Positions 1-7,137 of a DNA stretch of 12,916 nt are shown here, in pieces. A program made the position numbers and the translations under genes. Source of the stretch: Saccoglossus kowalevskii (taxonomy: Eukaryota > Hemichordata > Enteropneusta > Harrimaniidae); NCBI RefSeq assembly GCF_000003605.2, contig NW_003158225.1, positions 234,885 through 247,800 of the forward strand, written 5' to 3'. The notes beneath the pieces are model-generated. The model saw only the letters and a program-made list of their open reading frames with translations. It was not told the DNA's origin and searched no databases. The number at the start of each line of letters is the position of its first letter. Position 1 is the first letter of the stretch.

Positions 1-530
1 CAATGACACATAGTTTTCAATCCCAAAATTTGTTTTGTATAGCCTATAATACTGCATTTTTTCGCCAGAACAAACGTCTATATACCAATCTGTAATTCCA
101 GTATCTTTGACCCGTTCACAAAATTTATACAAGAACATAGCAGAGTCCCCCACCCCTTGATTAAACCAGACATAACCAAATCCATATTTAAATAGCAATT
201 CTTTAATTTCTGTGGCCTTTGTCCTTTTTTGTCCAGTGAAAGTACCATCCGGTAAGCTTTTTGGGATAATCTGTTTTCATCTATGCTAGTAATTTTTTAA
301 CCAATATTTCACACATCTTTTAACATGGTAACAAAATAAGGGTAGCCATCCCACAATCCCCTAATACTGTACAAGTTGGAGCATTTTTATGTACACTTTC
401 TAAATGTTGATATTGACCATAACCTCAGATTTCAGACCTATATGTAAGTACAGGTTGAATTAAGGTGTCAAAAATCTTAAAATACAAGTCTACTTTAAAA
501 CATTGCATATTGCCTAAGTATCCCTCCTTC
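1..530 (-). pseudogene. LINE ORF2 C-terminal region, with stops and a frameshift
   Basis: Starting near 530 on the minus strand, one frame reads KEGYLGN, then KIFDTLIQPVLTYRSEI, the widely conserved block after the RT thumb of many animal LINEs (usually ...LTYGSEIWG). In-frame stops occur at 425-427, where the conserved Trp should be (TGG to TGA), at 320-322 and at 281-283. A frameshift lies around 205-240. The reading then continues openly to the window edge with KELLFKYGFGYVWFNQGVG and further C-terminal residues. This piece and the RT fragment belong to the same element: same strand, correct order, but with the polymerase core missing between them. It may extend left beyond the window. Confidence 0.85.
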
Positions 531-1445
531 ACGAACACATGATTTGACATCTTTTTAAATCCCTGTTAACCGAGTCGAATGCCTTCTGGAAATCTATATA
601 GAGACAATACAATTTTCCCCTTTTCCTGGCTAACTGTTTCTGAATTATGGCATATAATGTAAATACTTGATCAATAGTTGAATAACCCTCCCTAAATCCA
701 TCCTCTGTCTCTGTCTCTGGGATTATATCAAAAACCCTTGCCCATTTTGATAGTCGTGCTTCAATGATACTGGTGAAGATTTTTCCAAATATACTCATGA
801 GTGATATAGCTCTATAGTTACCGGGATCATTTCGACTGTTTTTCTTATGGATAGGAATAATAATACCTTTTGACCAATCTTCTGGAAAAATATCAGTATT
901 AAAAATTAAGTTGAAAAGGGCATTCAAGAATGTTATTGACACATCACATGACAATTTTAAAAAATCAACGATTAAAAGGTCAGAACCTGCGGATTTGCCA
1001 TTTCTAAGTTTATGTATTGACTGAATAATTTCGTCATTCGTTATTGGCACATTCAATGTTGTGTCAGTTTCACCAAATTCTGGATAATGCGGATCAAAAC
1101 TATACAGAAAGTTTTTAACTTCAGTAAGATGCTCTCGATCTATGTTATTGTTACATGAATCCTGGTTATACAGTTTTTCAAAGTACAAGACCCAATCTTG
1201 TAATGGGATTATAGATGTATGATTTTTACTCTTATTCTTTCTAATAGTTTCACTTGTTATGTTTTCTCTAATTGTTTCCTGCAATTTTTCGTTATATGTA
1301 TGTTCTTTTTTCTCACCAGTGATCGAAATGAATTACGGGCACTTCTGTAGTTATTTAAATCAATCTCACGACCAGTATCACGATATCGACGTAAACGGGA
1401 AAGTTTATATAATTTTGCCATGCGACATTCCTCATCATTGCTCAT
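529..1445 (-). pseudogene. LINE reverse transcriptase fragment (fingers to motif A), frameshifted
   Basis: Two overlapping reading frames are needed. The first (1445 down to ~1310) encodes a basic linker with NDEECRMAK and RSARNSFRSLVRKK. The second (~1310 down to 529) continues with EHTYNEKLQETIREN and runs into the RT. Numbering residues from the Met codon at 1282-1284: NGKSAGSDLL at ~95-104 is the conserved KSPGxD block; IPIHKKNSRNDPGNYRAISL at 143-162 is the fingers motif; GFREGYSTIDQVF at 196-208 follows; YIDFQKAFDSV at 229-239 is motif A with the first catalytic Asp at 231. The reading ends ten residues after motif A in unrelated sequence, so motif B and the YxDD box are missing. The two frames join in the T-run at 1306-1311, where adding one base would restore a single frame. 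There is no reason to expect a functional product. Confidence 0.92.
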
Positions 1446-2784
1446 CGTATTTTATTATTTTGCATAGACAATCAGCTGACCTATGTTCTGTTAATAACCT
1501 TATTAATATAGATTGTTATAGATTGTTACGATTATAATGATAAAACTTTACAATTGATATACACAAAACGCCATCCGCACCAGCAAAGGTTTATTCGACC
1601 ATCGCCTCACGACTACACCTCGGCAGATGCTACTAGTATATTGCAATAACCTCTCTAGAGGGCGCCATCTATTCACCTTTAGCCGATTTAACTACCCAGT
1701 AGTGCACATGTGATTTTTAGAGACCTCTGTATAATGACGTCTATGTATAGTTTTCTAGTGTATTTTGTTATTTGCACAGAAAGTTACGTGACCTATAGTA
1801 ACTAGATTTCAATTTTAGTTACCTTTTCTGCAGGCAATTGTTTCCAAACATTCGTATTATTAATATACATTCGTGCAGAACACATATAAACAAATATATC
1901 AGTGCCTAAAATCGCCAGTTTTCTAGTTTTGTACACAAACCATGTCGTTATATCGGACCATATCGAACAAAAACAGGCATGACGACTGTGACATACGGCG
2001 GGAATGATGTAGTGTTTGCGATAAGATGAATAAAGAGGCTCGGCAGGAGGGTATTTTCGTACGCTGTCACGTTAATCAATTGATTTTATTCTCGTAATAA
2101 TGTAATTTAAATAAATAAAAAAAAAACGTAAATTCGTAGACATGGGCAAGGTGTAAAATGTAATCAGCTATTTTATTTATCCGTAATGTGTGCAAAAATC
2201 TTATCTGTTGTACTAAGCGTATAAAGCATTTCCCCATTAAATGTCGTAATTCTTACGCAATTTCCAATTTTGATTCTTAAGCACAAATTATCAAATATAT
2301 TATGAAATTTTAATGTAATTAGGAATTTGCTTTATCTGTAAAGTGTAAAAAACACTTTTTTTACTGTACATGAAACTTTCATTTTATTTCTTGTAAAAAC
2401 GTAAAATGCCTTTTTTAATTAGTCTAACGTCTAATTACGTTAATACGTGGCGAACAAGGATATGTGACTTAGCCTCCCGGATGCAGTTCTTATACAAGAG
2501 AAGATAATTCGCATTCTATTCATACGTTTTCCATGGTTCAAAAGCTCAAAAATATTATTATATAAGTGTCCAACTATACCACCTAATATGTTACCAATAT
2601 AGAAATGATTTTGAATTGCTGGCTAAAATTAACAAATGTTGCATGGAAGACGACAGTGGTCCCTAAACCGAATATACCAATGCACCTTCAAAACCATATT
2701 CACTCCTGGTGCGCGGTAAACATGGCATCAGCAATAATGGCACTGACGGAGGAAATGACCTAGCCTGTAATAACGACACACTAT
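1446..2784. other. Non-coding stretch with no recognisable gene
   Basis: AT-rich sequence without an ORF that I recognise on either strand. It contains scattered homopolymer runs, for example an A-run near 2119-2128. A short hairpin with arms AAAGTGT and ACACTTT lies at 2340-2358, and a CTCF-like motif lies at 1652-1666 (see findings). A slightly less AT-rich patch at about 1565-1690 could be remnant repeat or LINE 5' sequence, but nothing proves it. Confidence 0.5.
1652..1666 (+). promoter_or_regulatory. CTCF-like motif (tentative)
   Basis: TCTCTAGAGGGCGCC matches 12 of 15 positions of the usual bilaterian CTCF core as I remember it (CCACTAGAGGGCGCT), including the whole TAGAGGGCGC block. 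It lies ~200 bp outside the truncated end of LINE copy A. A single motif match is weak evidence. The same string could belong to a repeat. Confidence 0.25.
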
Positions 2785-2785
2785 C

Positions 2786-2875
2786 TTGTTGCAAGACAAG
2801 ATAATAAAAGCAAGGTGTTTATTCTTAGGCTTTCAGTCACATGTATTTATATTTATTTACTAATAAATCTACGAT
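2786..2875 (+). repeat. Left inverted arm of the fold-back element
   Basis: Pairs with 3002-3097. The inner half is rich in TTTA/TTTAT repeats (about 2844-2900), so part of the inner match could be helped by low complexity. The outer half (2786-2840) is complex sequence and gives the convincing part of the match. Confidence 0.75.
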
Positions 2876-3001
2876 TATTTATTTATATTTATCATTTACT
2901 TATAACTAGCAAGTTACAATCACTGCGTATTTATAATTATTTACTTAAATAACAGGTACGTAACAAGTACATTGTTCTTGTATTTATTAACCTATATCTT
3001 G

Positions 3002-3097
3002 TAACGCGCGAGTTATTACTAAATGAATATGAATACATGTGGCTGAAAGGTGCCAAGAATAAACACCTTGTTTTTTATCGTGTCTTGCAGCAGACAA
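3002..3097 (-). repeat. Right inverted arm of the fold-back element
   Basis: The reverse complement of this segment aligns to the left arm, including the perfect 16-bp block at 3055-3070 and AATACATGTGGCTGAA at 3032-3047 against the left-arm sequence ending in CACATGTATT. A diverged direct copy of this arm is present further right (3320-3549). Confidence 0.75.
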
Positions 3098-3099
3098 GT

Positions 3100-3874
3100 T
3101 AAAGCGCGGTAGTCATTGATTTTCCCACAGTTCAATGCGTTCTTCAAATGGAAATCACAAGGATGAGGTTTGACCTGGGCGCAACTTGCACTGATTACCG
3201 ACGGGGACTCCTTCAATACCTTCTAATCACATGAATTAAAGCTTGGAAGCGTCTCAGTTCGTACTCGTTGATCTGCGCAACAGTCAAAGTTGCCATCTTT
3301 ATTTATATGAGACCCATATATCTCACGTGCTCGTGCTTGTAGCGTACGAGGTATGTGATATGGATTTATTAGCAAACAATGTAAATACATGTGGCCGAAT
3401 AGTCCGGGATGGTGACGGACCAGCCTTGATAGAGATTATTAAAAGTCTTTAAAAATTTATTTTTAGTAAAAAACGTACTGCACCATGTTTTATAAAAAAA
3501 TAAACACAGTCCTTGTTTTTATTAGTACGATCGTGTATTGTAACAGCACAGTGTGCCATTATTATCTCCTAGGCTATTCCCATTGTGCCATTATTTCCTA
3601 TGTCATTTTTCTCAAATTCCCCGCCACCAATGTCAATTGACTCGCCATTTTACTTATCTGCATCAGCAATTATTAATTACAGCGGATAGTGTTTAATTTT
3701 AATTAATACAATAAATGCATAGCGAAATTATATCAATTTGTACTACTGCAACCTTTATACAAAACAAATAATATCAGTTGTGACGACGACCTGCTATATA
3801 TAAACTGACTTTTGCTTCTTTCTCCGATTTCTTTTATATAATATAAATAACAATTACACGCAATATTCATATAT
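3100..3874. other. Intergenic stretch without a recognised gene
   Basis: Apart from the half copy of the fold-back repeat, I see no gene. Open frames of 65-70 codons on either strand (for example 3243-3452 plus, 3019-3216 minus) have no recognisable motif and overlap the repeat arms. An 11-nt direct repeat (GTGCCATTATT) occurs twice between 3552 and 3597. Confidence 0.5.
3320..3549 (+). repeat. Diverged, interrupted second copy of the right arm
   Basis: Two blocks repeat the right arm in direct orientation and in the same order. CTTGTAGCGTACGAG at 3336-3350 matches CTTGTAACGCGCGAG at 2998-3012 (13/15), and AATACATGTGGCCGAA at 3384-3399 matches 3032-3047 (15/16). After about 100 nt of unrelated sequence, 3498-3549 (ATAAACAC, CCTTGTTTTT, ATCGTGT, TTG, CAGCA) resembles the outer part of the arm at 3057-3093 with small insertions. 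This looks like a half copy of the same family, broken by an insertion. No matching left arm was seen. Confidence 0.5.
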
Positions 3875-4735
3875 CACATTTGTTAGTATTTGGATATTCA
3901 AATAACGAAATTATGGTATTACAACACTTGAGAAAACTAACCAGTTCACCTACCTTGGAACAATCTTTAATACCAATGGTTCATTGCTCAAAACAATGGA
4001 GAGACAAACTAGCAAGACCAGGAAAGCAAGGGCTAATCGCTAACATTTACAATAATAAAAAAAATAACATAAAAATGAAGTTAAAACTATTTGAATATGC
4101 CCAACTGCCAATCCGCATCAGGAATTTGCGGTATAACAGCAAGAGTGGAGACATGGCTACAGAGAAATTCGTCTTGAAATTTTGTAAGGATATCATCAAC
4201 GTCAACAACAAAACAAGTGCTATTGGGTGCAGACTCGAAACCGGACGACTAATATTAATTGCAAAATTTCAGCACCAGGCAATAAAATACTATCAACGAA
4301 TACAAAACAATGGACCAATGAGTTTCACATGCCATGCTATAAAAGATATGGAACAACACTGCTACAAAAACACCTGGTTGGACAATCTTTTGAAAAATGC
4401 AAATTAAAGCAAAATACAAAATTTATATTAAATCGATATCCAAAAATGTGTTCCAAAACAAAACAAAAGAATATTATCATAACCTGTGAATCAATGACAT
4501 AATACCAAAAACTACAATTGAAGATAGACTCTGCAAATGTGCAACTCTCTAGACGATGAAATCCACTAACCTCTTAGTCATTTACAGAGAAGAAAGGAAG
4601 AAACTATATTCTGTATTCAGCAATAATCTTCAAGATTTTCTTAATACTGATAGCACAAACACATTTGCATTCGGATGTATTCCGCCTAGAGCGATGTATT
4701 TTCATGTCACTCTCAGCACCGAGACTCTCAATTAA
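3875..4735 (+). mobile_element. Decayed LINE, copy B: ORF2 C-terminal fragment only
   Basis: The pieces, in order and in several frames, match the region downstream of the RT core in animal LINEs. LVFGYSNNEI is followed after a 1-nt shift near 3934-3936 by FTYLGTIFNTNGSLLKT. This frame ends at a stop at 4041-4043. Back in the first frame come KLKLFEYAQLPI, TEKFVLKFCKDIINVNNKTS and GRLILIAKFQHQAIKYYQRI (to 4407). From ~4502 comes TTIEDRLCKC, then DDEIH (4552-4566). In another frame, from 4571, comes LLVIYREERKKLYSVFSNN, the typical Cys/His-containing LINE tail (R-x-C-K-x-C ... DEIH-x-LL-x-C-P-x-Y), open to a stop at 4733-4735. It lies on the opposite strand from copy A and only about 285 bp upstream of the cyclase start codon. 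No RT catalytic motif is present, so it is inactive. Confidence 0.82.
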
Positions 4736-4744
4736 CGATATAGA

Positions 4745-4820
4745 CCCCTCCCGCGATCCCGGTCTGCGACTATCTTCATTGTGTTTCAGTGCGTGACAGT
4801 GAGGGCACACTCACATCACC
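4745..4820 (+). promoter_or_regulatory. Probable 5' region of the cyclase gene: splice acceptor or initiator near 4789
   Basis: A short GC-rich patch (about 4745-4762) is followed by a pyrimidine-rich run ending in TTTCAG at 4784-4789. This can be read as a 3' splice acceptor, with the exon starting at 4790, or as an invertebrate TCAGT initiator (4786-4790) with transcription starting at the A. There is no TATA box at the expected distance, which favours the acceptor or a TATA-less promoter. The sequence alone does not decide. In the acceptor reading, LINE copy B would sit inside a 5' intron. Confidence 0.35.
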
Positions 4821-4928
4821 ATGCCAACATTTATGCCCGACGAATCACAGACACTGGTCTCTCTAATTGGTCATATGACATCAATGCGCACATCCCAACG
4901 AATTATGATGATGTTTAGATCTTACTAG
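4821..4928 (+). other. Upstream ORF, 35 codons, in the same frame as the cyclase CDS
   Basis: ATG at 4821 has a very good Kozak context (CACC before the ATG). The frame runs MPTFMPDES... and ends ...MMMFRSY at TAG 4926-4928. It is in phase with the cyclase ATG at 5019, and the 90 nt between the TAG and 5019 are open. If this region is in the mRNA, the ORF would be met first by scanning ribosomes and could reduce or regulate translation of the receptor. It could also simply be chance. I do not recognise the peptide. Confidence 0.4.
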
Positions 4929-5011
4929 TCAAGTAAACGTTACCACGTTTTTGTTGTCACGCCTAGGACTAGCGTAGCTGCAGACATACATCATTGCCCT
5001 ATTTGTAACCC

Positions 5012-5047
5012 ATGGCAAATGGTGAGCAGCATACGGAATCACATTAA
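5012..5047 (+). other. Second short upstream ORF overlapping the CDS start
   Basis: ATG at 5012 opens an 11-codon frame (MANGEQHTESH, stop 5045-5047) that overlaps the proposed start at 5019 in a different phase. Both ATGs have G at +4 and C at -3, so neither is clearly preferred. A ribosome that starts here would miss 5019, but could reinitiate at the in-frame Met codon at 5058, which has the better -3 A. Confidence 0.35.
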
Positions 5048-6371
5048 ACGCAAAAGCATGCCGGCAACTGTATGCATCCAGCCGGCATGTTCTAGCTCCG
5101 ATTTCTGTACGAAGAGACACGGGAGGACCAGTAACAGCACACGGAGGAATTTAGTCGTCGTGGTTATTCTGACGGTTGTTCCTATTGCCGCTCTGGTCGT
5201 ATACACGATTGTTAACTTAACACAGAGCGTGCAGCGACAGAAAGCAATGTCCACGGTGCAGGAAAGAGTCGAGGTAAGCATACACGACGCCGGTACTTTT
5301 GTACATCGTTTACAGATAGAAAGAGGGACGACCGCGTTGTACATTAGCTCGAATAGGGGAGAGATTTTGAAAGTACTACAGGAACAATACCATCGGACTG
5401 ATGCTGCGATCGAGCACATGGCTTACTGGTATACGCTAACTGTCCAATTGGAAAACGGAGAGACGGAAGTTTTTCAAACCAAAGAAGGTTTTCAAAGTCA
5501 CCTGGCCAATTTTCGCGCAAACCTCGAGCTCAACCCCAATACTATCACGCTGGAAGAGACCTTAGAGTTTTATACGGTGTATATCGAGACTATAATCAGT
5601 TGGCTGAAAGAAGATTTTAGCATCTATAATGACGGGGCACTTTGGTCTGATTTAGTGGCCTACGAAACACTAGTGCTGGCCAAGGAACACATTGGAGTCG
5701 AACGTGCTCTTGGGGGGACCTTCTTCGCAATGGGTGGTTTCTATGACTACGGAAACCTTCTGTGGTTCATGGAGAAAAGTATTGGAGGTAAAAAGTTACT
5801 TGATCGTTCAAGAGCGTACAGCACCCTCTTGGACGAGCTATACAATGCAGCAATAGATGAAAACTCAGAACTGTTCGAGTTGTTAGCTAGCATGCGGACG
5901 ATCATAATGCACAACAATTTAACCGCCAATAACCCGTTTTGGCAGGCAGGGAACTGGTGGTTTTTAAACATGACTCAGTACATCGATATCTTGTTTGATA
6001 TTGAACTTCAAATTGCGGAGGATATCCTATATCAAATGAATGAAGACATGCAAAGAATGACAAACCGCGTGGTTATTTACTCGTTTCTGTTGATAACATT
6101 CGCTATATCGTGCGTATGCATTTTACGCGCAGTTATCCGCCAAACGGCAAATATTGAACAATTTTCGTTGTCGCTGATGAACAAAACCAAGGAACTTGAG
6201 CAAGAGAAGAAAAAGACAGATTCGTTATTGTACCAAATGTTGCCTGTCACAGTGGCCGAAGAACTGAAACGTTACGGAAAAGCACCAGCCGAATCATTCG
6301 ACGACGTCACCATATTTTTTTCTGACGTTGTTGGATTCACTTCCATTTGCGCTTCCAGTAATCCAATGCAA
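5019..6371 (+). CDS. NIT-domain receptor guanylate cyclase, N-terminal long exon (partial)
   Basis: Membrane receptor that should make cGMP. Residues 1-43 are a basic, cytosolic N-terminus; TM1 is ~44-65. Residues ~70-345 form an extracellular NIT (nitrate/nitrite-sensing) domain with LQIERGTTALYISS at 98-111 and GVERALGGTFFAMGGF at 226-241, both typical helices of the family. N-glycosylation sequons are at N300 and N317. TM2 is ~350-371. A short signalling helix follows, EQEKKKTDSLLYQMLP at 394-409, then the start of a class III cyclase domain: FFSDVVGFTSI with the first metal-binding Asp at 436. Unlike peptide-receptor cyclases it has no kinase-homology domain, and no HAMP is visible. The exon ends after Gln451 in phase 0 at a good donor (CAA/GTACGT). 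The unspliced frame runs on to a stop at 6438-6440. The second catalytic Asp and the rest of the ~190-residue cyclase lie on exons outside the window. ATG 5019 is the first in-frame Met after the TAG at 4926. A Met at 5058 or an upstream coding exon are alternatives. NIT-GCs are linked to NO/cGMP signalling in Platynereis and reported in placozoans. Confidence 0.9.
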
Positions 6372-6379
6372 GTACGTGT
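6372..6379 (+). other. 5' splice donor interrupting the cyclase domain
   Basis: GTACGTGT directly follows the Gln451 codon (CAA). It matches the animal donor consensus well (AG or AA/GTRNGT). The protein resemblance to cyclases also stops exactly here: the family continues after PMQ with VV..LLN.LY, whereas reading through gives a Phe/Lys/Asn-rich low-complexity tail with a stop at 6438. This makes the junction convincing. An intron-retaining transcript would encode a 473-residue receptor without a cyclase domain. Confidence 0.85.
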
Positions 6380-6467
6380 CTTTTTTTATTTCCAAATAAT
6401 AAACAAAACAATAAACAAATTAGTATTCATGGCCGAATAATTATGTAGCCGTGACTGGTACGAACAG

Positions 6468-6737
6468 GTGGTTTATTATTTTGATTGGGTCAACCACTTT
6501 GCATACTCGGGTACAACACACGCTAAAACGCAAAGGCTCATGGGTAGACGCTTGTTTGTAAACAATGACACGCTACGGCCATCTGACGCATGCGCAGGTG
6601 ACGACCCTCCCGCTTTAACACTCGTGAAAGGTAAACAAGTTTTGAATTTTGAACCCGTTTGTCAAGTATGTAGCTCCCAAAAAACACGCATAGAGACAAT
6701 TCGCACCTGTGTAATTAAACGAGCTCGTGAAATATAA
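6468..6737 (+). other. Open stretch of 89 codons, richer in GC than its surroundings, function unknown
   Basis: Shortly after the donor, an open frame starts directly behind an AG (6466-6467) and reads VVYYFDWVNHF..., ending at a stop at 6735-6737. It has noticeably more CpG than the rest of the intron. Its first two residues equal the VV expected after PMQ in cyclases, but the rest does not resemble LLN-x-LY-x-x-FD or any other cyclase block, and the tract before the AG is not pyrimidine-rich. It may be chance, or an alternative terminal exon. I do not call it a gene. Confidence 0.2.
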
Positions 6738-7038
6738 GTTCAAATATAGATCCCGAGAAAAGACTTTTCAGTTGCGGGGAGACAGTTCACAACTATGAAT
6801 AGTGAATATATGTTGAAGTGTCATTCATCACTCGCTTAACTGAGAATCTGTCAGTGTCACTGACACACTTAGCTATATGAAAATTGTGTACAAACGTTTG
6901 ACTGAATGTTTAAATACTGCTTCTCCGTTAATATAATGGTTGTAGATTACATAAAATAGCTGGTTGTTTACCATTCGGCCTAGAATTCGTTTCACTAACA
7001 CTGTTTTCTGAAGCAATAGAAAAGATATACAAATATTT

Positions 7039-7137
7039 TTATTTGTTCACCCTCAAATATTTGTCATATAACATGGTTTCATAAGTCAGAGGAACAGAAC
7101 ACGGACCTCTCTCACTCAGCGAGATCTCGGCGGCCAT
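7039..7137 (-). other. Small ORF (32 codons) in a GC-rich patch, minus strand
   Basis: On the minus strand, ATG at 7137 begins MAAEISLSERGPCSVPLTYE and continues to a stop at 7039-7041. The frame is also open for eight codons upstream of the Met. The 5' two thirds lie in a compact GC-rich segment (about 7090-7160) that contrasts with the AT-rich intron. The ATG is embedded in ATGGCCGCC, which is at once a good start context (+4 G) and YY1-like. It could be a short gene, the start of a repeat-borne ORF, or an antisense transcript promoter. No family is recognised. Confidence 0.25.

Larger units (their letters stand above)
1..1445 (-). mobile_element. Decayed non-LTR retrotransposon (LINE), copy A, 5'-truncated and internally deleted
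   Basis: On the minus strand, conceptual translation gives recognisable pieces of a LINE ORF2 in the correct order: a linker upstream of the reverse transcriptase, RT fingers to motif A, and the C-terminal region after the RT core. The endonuclease domain is absent. The recognisable part starts abruptly at about 1445, with in-frame stops just upstream, which fits 5' truncation. A 1-nt deletion in an A-run (plus-strand T-run 1306-1311) breaks the frame. A junction near 528-556 removes RT motifs B to E including YxDD, and three stops plus a frameshift interrupt the C-terminal part. The 3' end lies beyond the window edge. The general style is CR1/L2/Rex-like, but I cannot assign a clade. The element cannot encode a working enzyme. 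Confidence 0.9.
2785..3097. mobile_element. Fold-back / MITE-like element with long inverted arms
   Basis: The sequence at ~2786-2875 is repeated in reverse complement at ~3002-3097. The alignment runs over about 85-95 nt at roughly 80% identity with small indels. It includes a perfect 16-bp block, CAAGGTGTTTATTCTT at 2811-2826, against its complement at 3055-3070. Other matched blocks are GCAAGACA, TTTCAG and ACATGTATT. The loop (~2876-3001) is AT-rich and non-coding. Long arms, ~310 bp total and no coding capacity fit a non-autonomous DNA transposon or fold-back element. No clear target-site duplication was found, so the superfamily is unknown. Confidence 0.75.

Noticed and set aside
1259-1537. 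Plus-strand open frame of 92 codons
   Set aside because: Lies antisense to the LINE linker and RT start; no motif.
2340-2358. AAAGTGT/ACACTTT hairpin followed by a T-run, terminator-like
   Set aside because: Bacterial-type terminators are not expected in an animal genome; short stem in AT-rich sequence.
3243-3452. Open frame with a non-ATG start, 69 codons
   Set aside because: Overlaps the half copy of the fold-back repeat; no recognised motif.
4604-4810. Minus-strand open frame of 68 codons
   Set aside because: Antisense to the LINE copy B tail and the gene's 5' region; a few Cys/His at its start do not make a recognisable finger.
5039-5419. Minus-strand open frame of 126 codons
   Set aside because: Antisense shadow of the cyclase exon; the plus-strand frame has clear domain structure and this one has none.
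5747-5971. Minus-strand open frame of 74 codons
   Set aside because: Also an antisense shadow within the NIT domain exon.
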